From: Petrosia ficiformis
Taxonomy: Eukaryota > Porifera > Demospongiae > Haplosclerida > Petrosiidae
Direction: 5' to 3'
Assembly (NCBI GenBank): GCA_947044365.1
Contig: OX345638.1
Location: forward strand, 9,061,201-9,125,200
DNA length: 64,000 nt
Shown here piece by piece: positions 1-9,636 of this stretch. Position numbers and translations under genes: made by a program. The notes below the pieces were generated by a model that searched no databases, had not been told where the DNA came from, and saw nothing but the letters and a program-made list of their open reading frames with translations. Each line of letters starts with the position of its first letter. The stretch's first letter is position 1.

Positions 1-229
1 AAGTTGTGACTTCAGCTAAAGAGACACTTAAGAGCACCCCATGTGTTATCCATACATCATATATGATATATAGTAATCCAATCATCACTAGATATTTTTA
101 ATCACACTTATATAATTATACACACTAGGTATACTTTAAAAGTTAACTGTAAAATCATTATGAAGTTATACAACTCTGTTAACTTTCAAATAATAATATT
201 TACTTGTTCTAACGTTTCTCATTGTTCAG

Positions 230-3200
230 TTGAGCCAAGAAGAACCTGTGAAATACAAGCCATCTAGATCTGAAAGACAAGGTGAAAATTAGTTTAGATT
301 TAATAGTTGAGCACAAAACCCTGTTTTACAAGATCCAGTTGTCCAAATGTGTGCTGAAAGCTTAAACTATGAGCTTATTATTACGGGCACCAGATTGTGT
401 CCAAATACCATATAAGAGGGATGCGTTCAGTGATGCACCAATAAAAATCATAAAAGGATTAGGTGCTGAAAACCATCTGTTTGAGTACATGCAAGGATGC
501 GTTCATGCTCTGTGCCCTCTTAGGTGGGACTGGGGGGTCAGCCCCCACTATACAGATGTTGGGGGATTTTGAGCACACTCTGGCCCCCTGTTGTAGGGTG
601 TGACATGGTTACATCCACTGGTTTGTTCAAGCTAGATGAATGTTTGATTGAACCTTACGGAGCCCTTCTGGATCTGCCCATGCAAGCAAATACTAGTATT
701 CGTTACATCAGTGGCAAAAAAAGTTGGAAGATAAAGCATAGATCTATTGTTATAAATATATGTACCTAATTTTGAAAATAATTTTAATTACCCACTATTT
801 TTTGATGTTAAATTTTTATAGAGAAGGTAATAAAATTTGGTATCCAGAAGGAGTCTTAATTTCATTCACTTTTTGTACAAAATGACTGAATTGAAGGCAA
901 GCATTTTTTTTTTTGTGGGACAAGATTCCTTTTTGAAAACTTAGCTATATATATAGGTCATGTATAATTATAAACTTACATAGTAGTCTTTGCATAAGAA
1001 CCAGGTATTATGTAAAATTTTTAGGCATACATTATGTCCACTATTGGATATTTAGCTTTATAAAGTATGGTAATTGTTGACACTCCTGTTTTCAAATTTA
1101 ATGTTAAACTATGCAAAAAGTTATTAATTGTTTATAATAATAAGATGAGTTGAGTATTTGGAAAACACAATTTGTTCAACTACTCTAATTTTGGTTGAAA
1201 CATCAAATCATTTTTAAAAGTGATATTGGCTAAGAGAGTAAGTTTTCTTAATTACTCTGTTGTGAAGGGACACACCTCTTGACAATTGGCAATTTTAATT
1301 ACTTTTTTATGTTTTTTAGATGATGCCAACTACAGTGAGATTACTCCAGCCTCTATTCCTTTCAAAGAAATAGGTTAGTCATTTATGGTAGATTGCAAAT
1401 CCAATAATGATGCCATAAATCATTGGTATTATTTGTGATGCTCTTGTTTTCTGGCTATTGAAAGATTGAAGGAGAGGGTGTAGGGAAAAGGATGTTTGGT
1501 ATAAATAAGTATTAAATTACATGGAAGAGCCTTGTCATGTATTTAGCTCATGTTTGTTGGATATAACTTTATATTTCAATAGAGCAAGGCTAAAATGCAT
1601 GTTACTTTTGATTCGTGAAGTAGAATTTCTTTTAATTTTTTTGGCTGTGATGATTTACTTTCAAAAATCTTAACTAAAATTCAGTGGAATGTGTAACTTT
1701 AAATAAGGCAATATGTACGTAATATTATGTCATTGTGATGGTACACATCAAAAATGTATGTATGTATTTATGTACGTACGTATGTATGTATGTACGTACG
1801 TATGTATGTATGTATGTATGTATGTATGTATGTATGTATGTATGTATGTATGTATGTATGTATGTATGTATGTATGCATGTATGCATGTATGTATGTATG
1901 TATGTATGTATGTATGTATGTATGTATGTATGTACGTAGGTATGTATGTATGTACGTAGGTATGTATGTATGTATGTATGTATGTATATATGTATGTATG
2001 TGGCTGACTATGTTTTAGACATTGCCTTTGTTGGCTTCATAGTAGTGCAATATAGCAATTATTTAAAGCTTATTATATAAGCAATCAATGATTTATTATT
2101 CAACTTGCTCTTTCACATTCATGTCCTTAGATGATGTACAAGTAGTTGATGAGATGATCTTCAAAATCACTGGAGATAACCAATATACCTTAGATTGGCC
2201 AGAGTATGGTTTACAAATTAATATCCCAAGTGGATCTCTTCCTCCTGGCTGTAGAGCAGAGCTACAAATAAAATCTATTGTTGCTGGAAATTTTATACTA
2301 CCACCTGACTGTCATCTTGTCAGCAGTATATATTGGATAGGCTGTCCTGAACGATTCGAAAAGAAGGCCACTTTGAGTATTCGTCATGCTGCCATCATTG
2401 AGTCACTGGACGAAGCTTTTTATTTCAGATTCTATGCTGCTAAGTGTTCCAGTGGTCCACCATATAAGTTCAAAGAACTGAAAAATGCTGTTTTCACGTT
2501 TTTTGATAAGTCTGCTTGTGTCAAACTTTCCCAGTTTTCATTTGTGGCTGGAGGATCAACTAACCCTCCAAGACAGCGATATTACTCACGAGTTTTCTAC
2601 AAATCAATTCAACCATATTTAAAATGGGATATGTTTTTTGTGATGACAAAGGAGGATCCTGCATTTCAAATGGTTAATCATTTATTCCTAATATTATGTT
2701 ACTTGTTATAGCTTCATAATTCTTCTAGTTCATTGGAAGTAAATACAGTGATTACTTTGAAGGTGATGAGCTGAGTGTGATACTAAAAAAAGATGCAAGT
2801 ATTATCAAATTGAAGCCTAATAGTGATTGTGTAGCTATAGAACCCTGGGAAATGTCTGAAATGATAGCTTCTGAGGTACATCTATAAAATCTACATTACA
2901 TAATTATTTTGTCACTTCTATATCTTGTATAGATTGCTATAGAACATATTAATTACTTCACTCCTGAACGCACTCTTAATGTTCCTCATTGTCACTTTAA
3001 ATTCTTTTGGAATGCTGCCTTGCCTGTGAAGCCATTAAATATGAAGATTGATTTAGAAGGAGCTGATACACCAGCAAACTTTTTCCGCATAATACTACCT
3101 GAAGAGGTGTCACAAGGTATAATTTACATGCATGCAAAGTCATGCATGCTATATGATTTATCTGTATGATGTTAGTTATAATCAATCTACTTGTGATAAT

Positions 3201-4658
3201 GGCTTTCCACAACACACAAAACTATGAAACTTTGTAATAGTTTAAACACTAAATACATCAGAAAGCTGAAAATATTTTATACAAGAATGTATGCATTCCT
3301 TGAAGAGGCTAATGTGGTTCACTTGCAGTATCCATAGTTTCTTATTACAAGTTTAGTCCACCATTAGTCGCAAGTTTAGTCCACGGTTAGTCGCACCCTT
3401 CATAATATTCACATCACTTGTTTGCACTGTAATGCATAGGTATGAGTGAGATATAATTCAGAACTGTAGTTTTTATGATATGAACAAGAAAACTTATACA
3501 ATGAAATTTTTGCATTGAAATTTTATCGAACAAGTGTTTGATTTACTCAAATATTGTGTTTATTCAATTGCATTTTCATCTACCTTCTTGTGTGGTCATG
3601 TAAATTATTAAGATATGTCAGAACATAATTATTTATGTGCTATTGCAATATATTCAAGGACAACAGCAATAATTATTTTATATCAACAATTTGGAATATG
3701 TTTTCTATCTAGTATTAAACTTGTGCTGAGACGTTAATTATTGCTGTAGTATATTACTGCATATAATTTTCATATCCAATAGTAGAAATAGTCTCTGTTG
3801 ATGTGGTTTAAAGGTACACTGCAAAAAAAGTTTGGTTATTTCAACCAATCAGTTGGTTACCTCAATTGCATTTCAATTTAATAATATGCCTTTTCACACC
3901 ATACTGCAGCATTAAGCTGTTGGAAGATAAGCCAGTTTGTAATTTTAATTTGTAGTGTTGAAATGTTGTGTTCACAATGACTAAGAGTGTAGGATGACAG
4001 ATATAATATGGCATTAATTATGTAAACTTTTAGTGGGGGAAGTACTGATATGTAAACTGTGAATCATGACTGTTATTGTGAACAACATTCCAACCCAAAA
4101 GTTAAGCTGGCCTATATTTTCAACAACTCAATTGAGCAGTAATGGGATATTTGAAATGCAGTTGAGATAACCAACTGATTAGTTGATACTGTTTTTGCAG
4201 TGTATTGCCAGTTAAATATGCAATTGTGTTCTAAATAGACACATGTATAATCATACTATCATAAATATGTGATGCGAATATTTACAATATTGTTATAATG
4301 AATATACATATCATATCCAATAATAGAAGTGGATTCTAGTGACACCAAATCTGCAATGATAACCCTCAATGTATTGAGATCAAAGCATGCTGATCTGTGT
4401 AGACTACTAAATGGCAGTGAACCAACTCTGTTATCGTTAACAGCTGAGCTGTATGCTAAAGGAATCATTGGCATGGATATAAAGATTGATGTTCGCAACA
4501 AAGGGGGATTCTCTGGTGCTGATATTTTACTCACTCACATACAAATGAAGATTGAGCAGAGTCCTGAACACCTTGACATCGTCCAGAAAGCTTTGGAAAA
4601 TGAACAATTCCTTGATGAAATCGTCAAGAAGATGAAAAGAGAGAGTACTCAGGAATAG
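230..4658 (+). CDS. ZU5-domain protein with C-terminal CARD/Death-like fold (5' end outside window)
   Basis: Six exons join in consistent phase: 230-281, 1320-1373, 2131-2672, 2729-2875, 2933-3116 and 4327-4658 (stop TAG at 4656). The start lies left of the window. The first two exons give short polar linkers. The 181-codon exon 3 looks like a ZU5 domain: it has a beta-rich LQINIPSGSLPPG segment followed by conserved aromatic and Cys positions, as in UNC5, PIDD and ankyrin proteins. Exons 4-5 could be the following UPA-like region. The last exon encodes about 109 residues of amphipathic helices (LRSKHADLCRLL, LTAELYAKGII, ILLTHIQMKIEQSPEHL) resembling a six-helix CARD. By analogy with UNC5/PIDD this would be a cytoplasmic adaptor recruiting Death-fold partners; that role is inference. 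The ZU5 call is moderate and the CARD call weaker. Confidence 0.75.
282..1319. other. intron, AT-rich, no further gene seen
   Basis: This is the intron between the first two visible exons of the ZU5 gene. Open frames at 369-769 have no family resemblance. The 3' end has a T-rich tract and AG acceptor at 1318-1319. Confidence 0.5.
1757..2000. repeat. (TATG)n microsatellite
   Basis: About 240 bp of tandem TATG with a few TACG and TGCA variants lies in the intron before the ZU5 exon. It is read as low-complexity Met-Tyr-Val-Cys in all frames and is not coding. Confidence 0.95.
3117..4326. other. long last intron of the ZU5 gene
   Basis: This 1.2-kb AT-rich intron precedes the CARD-like exon. 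At 3341-3393 the phrase tttagtccac-ttagtcgca is duplicated in tandem. An inverted pair sits near 3815-3880 and 4140-4200 (gcaaaaa..ggttatttcaaccaatcagttgg against ccaactgattagttg..tttttgcag), which suggests a MITE of about 380 bp. No exon was seen inside. Confidence 0.45.
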
Positions 4659-5108
4659 TAACTGTGCACTTTCTGTTTAATATTTTTTGTTGTGTTGTAG
4701 ATTGAACTTGCATAATAACTATTATAAATTTATTATTACTTTTGCTGCAAAGTGTAGGCGTAAGGGTATAGTGATCATATTGTGCGTGTGTGTGTGTGTG
4801 AGGAAAACATTTTAAACTAGTTAAACTAGGTGCATTGCATTCCTAAAGTTCCTAAGAACATCTAAAAAGTAAGAAAAGTATATAATCAAAATAATAGTAA
4901 GTAGTGTTTCAGAGTCAGCCATAATTACTGAATGTTGGACACCACAAAGTGGGATATGTCAAATTATATATCTGAAAATGAAAACTATAATTATAGTCTG
5001 GCGCGGCCACACCCTTCGCTTAAGAGCATACGTCTCCAAGCAAAGGGTGAGTCCACACCAATTTAGTTACTCTTCTGCAAAATTTGGTCTTCATTCAACA
5101 AATTAACA

Positions 5109-5902
5109 ATGGCTAAAAAGAAATTAGTGGCTTTGATAAGCTTAGTATCGTTGGATTTAATATTGCTAACTTCCAGTAATTGCCACCACTGTTAGAGAAA
5201 TGAAAGGTGCTCTCGATCAGTTTGTTGATATTGTATTAAAAGTACATAAAGCCACAATAATGGCACTGGACTTACTCGAATCTGAATCTATGACCAAAAG
5301 TAAAGAGTGTACAGAGGCAATTTTAAGCATTACAGAAGTTACTGAATTAGCTTACCAGTTCATTGATAAAATAGATTACCTGAATTACCACTTTCACATG
5401 CCTGAGTTTAAGTGTGGGGTCGAAAGGATGACATCCGCAGAACATCTTCAGCAATTGCTAAATACATTAGGCAAGACCACAAATGTCGGATGCCAAAGAA
5501 TATATATGAATCTTAAAGATAACTGTTGTAAGGTAGCCACAATCTGTTGGAACAATTTTGTCGTACTAAGGCACTTACAGCAAGAAGACACTCAAACGTT
5601 ACAAGAGGCATTGGAGGGACAGCTTCAGGTACAGCATTAGCTACAAGTACTGCAGGTACTGCCACTACAGCTGTCACTACAGTTGGAGTAGGCATCTCAA
5701 TTGTTGCTGGTCTTGCCACATTTAGTATTGGTACACTTGTTGGTTTGGGCATAACAGGAGCTGTAGCTGGTACAGTGAGTGTGGTAGGAATTGCAGCAAG
5801 AACTGGTGGTGCTGCCGTAACACATGTTGTAGCATCTAAGTTTATAAAAGCAGAGAAGACATTCAAGGAATTCACCCAACAGTTCGATGATTTATGCAAT
5901 TA
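5109..5902 (+). pseudogene. Membrane-active-looking (apolipoprotein-L-like?) protein gene with shifted frames
   Basis: Three coding-like stretches follow each other in alternating frames. First, 5109-5180 reads a signal-peptide-like MAKKKLVALISLVSLDLI and then a stop. Second, 5177-5640 gives an alpha-helical 146-residue segment. Third, about 5571-5902 gives a Gly/Ala/Thr/Val-rich hydrophobic stretch (TTVGVGISIVAGLATF and GLGITGAVAGTVSVVG) ending in a charged helix KFIKAEKTFKEFTQQFDDLCN, stop TAA 5900-5902. Helix followed by a long glycine-rich membrane hairpin is the layout of apolipoprotein-L-like proteins, but no signature residue proves this. A 38-nt GT..AG intron at 5533-5570 would join frames two and three, though it is very short; otherwise there is an indel near 5560-5600. 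Either pseudogene or unusual splicing. The neighbour at 5915 is convergent. Confidence 0.45.
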
Positions 5903-5914
5903 AAGTTCACTCGT

Positions 5915-6494
5915 TTACTGAAAATGTTTCAACCAGTTTAAAGTGAATGCAGACATTTGTGGAGGAAATACAATTGTATGACTATGATTGCCATGATATG
6001 TCTGGGTGTCAAGATGAATTATTGCGTTTACATCAAGTGGCAACCGATATGCATAGAAAAACTTCATCCATAGAATCTTTGCTAAACATTTTAGATTCTC
6101 TTCTGATATATCCGTTGCTGTAACGACTGTAAATTTAGAAAAAAACTGTGGAGAGGTGTCTAATATCGTATCAAGAAGTTCAGTACAATTGCTGCTTCGT
6201 ACTTCAGTATTTAATTCACAGAGAAGCTGGGTCGTACATGCAGCTCGAGACATCCCTACTCTGTCAGAGGTAACGAAAAAGTTACTATCTAAATCTGAAA
6301 CAGACAATGTTTGACTATCTAAAATCGTAAAAGCACCTATACCAGGTAGAACTAAGTTCTTTAAAGATTTCAGTACCTGTACCTGTAGCATTGATGAGAC
6401 ATATATGAGCTGATTCTAAAGCCATTTGCCCATGATCACCCCATAATCTCAACTGCCTGTTGTAATGCTTGTCTTTCACTGACAGATTTGACAT
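5915..6494 (-). pseudogene. NAE1: NAE1 (NEDD8-activating enzyme E1 regulatory subunit) N-terminal copy, frameshifted
   Basis: From ATG at 6494 the minus strand reads [20 protein letters not shown] and [14 protein letters not shown], the strongly conserved start of NAE1/APPBP1, which pairs with UBA3 to activate NEDD8. The reading then shifts frame at about 6363-6369 (a T/A run) and continues as [38 protein letters not shown] and QFFSKFTVVTATDISEENL, all matching the adenylation-like fold. After LAKILW near 6065 the similarity to NAE1 fades although the frame stays open to a stop at 5915. About 190 of the usual roughly 530 residues are represented, without the catalytic-cysteine-like and C-terminal parts. 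The frameshift and truncation indicate a pseudogene fragment or an assembly error. It is convergent with the gene ending at 5902. Confidence 0.85.
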
Positions 6495-6599
6495 CCTGTG
6501 ATCTTCTTCAAAGGGAAGGGGCTGGAACATTGATATAATCAGTATAAGATACGCACATAAACAAGGAAAGTAACTCACTTATGATTTTATCCTCAGATA

Positions 6600-7174
6600 T
6601 AGTATATATACAGTAGATAACTCCACACTAAGCCCCACTCTTTCTGTTGCAGAAGAATGACTCAGGCAGGATATTAATTTTATAATAATTGTTCATAACT
6701 AGTCTTTAAAAAAATTGATTAAATAACTAGTCAGTTATTTCGAGTTGTGATATGAAGTATACTTTCCTCCATTTTCAGTTTTTAACCTGTTAAATGAAAT
6801 AGTTATGAAGTCATTGTATCAACCAAAAGGCTCTTGCATTAGCTAAACTGCCCAAGTGACTGAGGGGCACAGTCTCATTCCTAGACCCTTATTGTATCAT
6901 ACAATGAAGATTAGGACTGAGAATGAGGCTAGCAGAGCAGCTCTAGACTATTGATATGTAGTATACACAAAGTTCTTCTGTAATATCACACATTGAGAGG
7001 AAATATACAACTGTTTCTTGATGTAACCACCAGCGGGATTATGTTATCCGGATAATGTAAAATTATTCCAGGGTTTATCATTATTAGAAATGGGTGTGGA
7101 TTTTAATTTATATAACGATCGTTTCTATTTATATTAGCAATGGGTTACATCAAGATATTATTAAATATACTCAC
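6600..7174. other. intergenic or intronic, no gene seen
   Basis: AT-rich sequence between the coiled-coil exons and the NAE1-like copy. It includes a short imperfect repeat around 6840-6960 (ctgaggggcacagtctcatt against gactgagaatgaggct). No supported exon. Confidence 0.4.
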
Positions 7175-7509
7175 CTGATTAGCTTCTAGTTTCTTGGCCT
7201 CTATCTGTTGTTCCTTCAGAGTCTCTACAGAATCATAAATGAACATTAATAATAATAATTAAAAGCTGATTCTATAGTTACCTTTCTAAGTACTTTTAAA
7301 TGTTTCTCTTTCTCTCCTCCACCTGAAGATTGAGTATTCTCCTCTCCTTTTAAAATATACTGAGCTGTGGCCAAAGCTTCTTGTTGACTCTGTTGTTTTA
7401 AGGACTCAGTCCCAAACTTGGACTCAATCCCAGATTGCTGTTGTCTAGCTCTTTTCTGAGAATCTCGTTTTCGTTTACTTTTCAACACTTCTCCAGAACT
7501 ATCGCTATC
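7175..7509 (-). CDS. Two exons of a basic, Gln/Lys-rich coiled-coil protein (unrecognised)
   Basis: Exon 7282-7509 is preceded by ttatttag and followed by GTAACT. Exon 7175-7222 is preceded by AG and followed by GTGAGT. Both are in phase 0 and together encode 92 residues: an acidic DSDSSGE start, a basic patch KSKRKRDSQKRARQQQ that could act as a nuclear localisation signal, a Gln/Ser-rich stretch and a Lys/Glu helix ending TLKEQQIEAKKLEANQ. The next minus-strand phase-0 acceptor is at 6522, opening directly into the NAE1-like reading (PLPFEEDHR then Met 6494). The two could therefore be spliced together, or the NAE1 copy may have landed downstream of an older gene. I do not recognise the family. 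Confidence 0.5.
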
Positions 7510-7564
7510 CTAAATAATACAATACATATAAAAAACATTACTAATAAACTAATTAAACAAACAC

Positions 7565-7932
7565 ATTTTATGTAGGGTGTTGTTCCTGTGTAGACTGTCC
7601 TATTTAAGAGAAGCTCTGAAATTATTTTATTTATGTAATGTAGTCTCTGTATTTGCTAAGTGTTAAATACTTAATTTTATTATTACCCTCCTAGCCTCAC
7701 TTTTGTTCATGTTATACTTACCTTTGTTCTGTTACTGGCCCCAGAGGCCCTCATCACATGTATGCTAATTTTTTATGTGTTATAGTCAGTCATGTTCATG
7801 TTGTATGAAAATTGAGTCAAGAACTTCCTTACTCCATTCATTGTTAAATTGCATGCAGTTTGGGTTTAGTTATACCCAGCCTATAGACACTTCTACTAGT
7901 GCATAGATTTCAAGAAAGGACGCAACATTAAT
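7565..7932 (+). mobile_element. Probable 5' LTR of a BEL/Pao retrotransposon (edges uncertain)
   Basis: This sequence lies immediately upstream of a primer-binding-site-like stretch and the gag ORF and contains no gene. A start near TGTAGGGTGTTG (about 7572) would fit the usual TG.. terminus. No second copy occurs downstream in this window, so LTR limits cannot be set by comparison. Confidence 0.4.
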
Positions 7933-7950
7933 TGGTCCACCGAGCCGGAT
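7933..7950 (+). promoter_or_regulatory. Candidate tRNA primer-binding site
   Basis: TGGTCCACCGAGCCGGAT begins with TGG, the complement of a tRNA CCA tail. Its complement ATCCGGCTCG..GGACCA resembles the T-arm and acceptor 3' end of eukaryotic tRNA-Tyr. It sits 130 nt before the gag start, as expected for reverse-transcription priming. The tRNA assignment is inference. Confidence 0.5.
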
Positions 7951-8079
7951 ACTACAAAGAGTATCAGTGACACTGTCAGACTGTTCTTTCTTGGAAATTG
8001 AAATAGTTTATCACAAGTTAGTTGAACATCAATCATATTGCTCACCTCAACTTGAATCTCCGTCGCCAGTCAACAAGTT

Positions 8080-9636
8080 ATGCCAGAAACATCTAATCTT
8101 CGAAAGAGAAGAGGCATCATAAGGGCCTCTATCATGAAACTCTTCACACGACTGAAGACACTCAAGTCAAAGGTTCATGAACCCATGACACTTGACCTCA
8201 CACAACAATTGATGCCAAACTTGAAATCGCTCGATGCACAATTCAAGGATCAACATTTCCTGATCATAGATACAATTGATGAAAGTGATGTGGACTCTTT
8301 AGCAAAGGAACAGGAAGTCCTAGACACTCATGATGAGGAGATTTCTGTCATGTCTCTCCGCATTCAACAGCTGATCCGAAGTTGCTCTTCTGTCTCTGAT
8401 TCTGGTATGAGAAAAACCATATCGCGTAGCCTAATCGACCTACAAGGGAGACTAGCCTCAGTGGAGACTTCTTCTGCAACTTTGTCTACTGCTCCAGAAC
8501 AAATTCACGTCTTACATCAATACACCGAGCAGCTCACTGATCTGAAAACAGAGTTAGGAACCATAAGACAAAGTGTTCTTACAATGGGAGTTGAAAGTAC
8601 GGATGAACTATTCGCTACCATCACTGAACTGGCTGAACGCTTGTTCGATGCATCACTCAATATTAAAGGACTTCTCTATCATCGCAGGGAAGTTCCAGTT
8701 TCTGAAGAGTCATTACACACTATGTCTACTTCTCACGGAGTAAGGCTGCCCAAGTTGGATGTTCCTACCTTCGATGGGGATATTCTCAATTGGAGGACAT
8801 TCTGGGAACAATTTTGTATTGCGATCCATAACCGCACTCAAATTTCCGATGCTGAAAAATTAGTCTATTTGAGACACACCCTGAAAGATGGCACTGCCAA
8901 GAGCACCATAGAAGGACTGTCTCGTTCTGGGGATCACTACCCTGAAGCTGTCAAGTGTTTGGAGACTGGTTACAATCGTCCTAAACTGATCCACCAAGCA
9001 CATGTCAAGAAGATCGTGGAGATCCCAGCTTTGAAGGATGGTAGTGGGAGCGAATTGCATCGTCTCCATGATACTGCCCAACAGCATACCTGTGCTCTGA
9101 AGGCCATGGGTCATGATCCTGATGGAACCTTCTTCACCTCATTTCTCCAACTGAAACTTGATAAAACCACAATATTTGAACGGCAGAAACACGATCAAGA
9201 ATCTACAGATGTTTCTCACTACCAGGATCTACTTGACTTCATCAGTCTGAGAGCTCAAGCATCCGAGACCCTAAACTCTGAAACACGTGGGCCTCAAAGG
9301 AGTGACCATCCGAGGAAGCACCCACCTTTCTGTTCTGCTACATTCACAGCAGAAGTGAATGGTAACTGTGTCGTTTGCAGGACAGAAAAGCACGTCTTGT
9401 TCACCTGTCCAGAATTCAAATCTTTGCCTCAAGACAAAATGATATCGACTGTTCGACTCAACGAACTATGTCTCAACTGTCTGAAACCAGGCCACTTCTC
9501 TAAACGATGCCCAAGCCAAAACAGATGTAGGAGATGTCAAAGACCTCACCATACACTTATTCACAATGATTCAAGGGAATCACTTACTACTACAGCACCA
9601 CCTCAAATGCCATCTCTCACATCTTCAACCAACTGA
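8080..9636 (+). mobile_element. BEL/Pao retrotransposon gag polyprotein, full ORF without pol
   Basis: A single intact 518-codon frame. Residues about 1-220 are helical. Residues about 220-400 match the Pao-type gag region (DUF1759-like): LPKLDVPTFDGDILNWRTFW, then HNRTQISDAEKLVYLR and L..GTAKSTIEGL. Two zinc-knuckle-like Cys/His motifs follow (CVVCRTEKHVLFTCPEF; CLNCLKPGHFSKRCPSQNRC). Full elements continue into aspartic protease, reverse transcriptase, RNase H and integrase, but here the frame stops at 9634-9636 and none of these follow. The break falls where a host exon appears in another frame. This is a truncated element, or possibly a retained gag; no 3' LTR was found in the window. Confidence 0.88.

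Noticed and set aside
1713..2018. Open frames of Met-Tyr-Val-Cys repeats
   Set aside because: They are translations of the (TATG)n microsatellite; equivalent frames occur on both strands at every such array (16977, 49716, 57850).
8860..9114. Minus-strand open frame inside gag
   Set aside because: Shadow of the gag coding frame with no similarity to any family.
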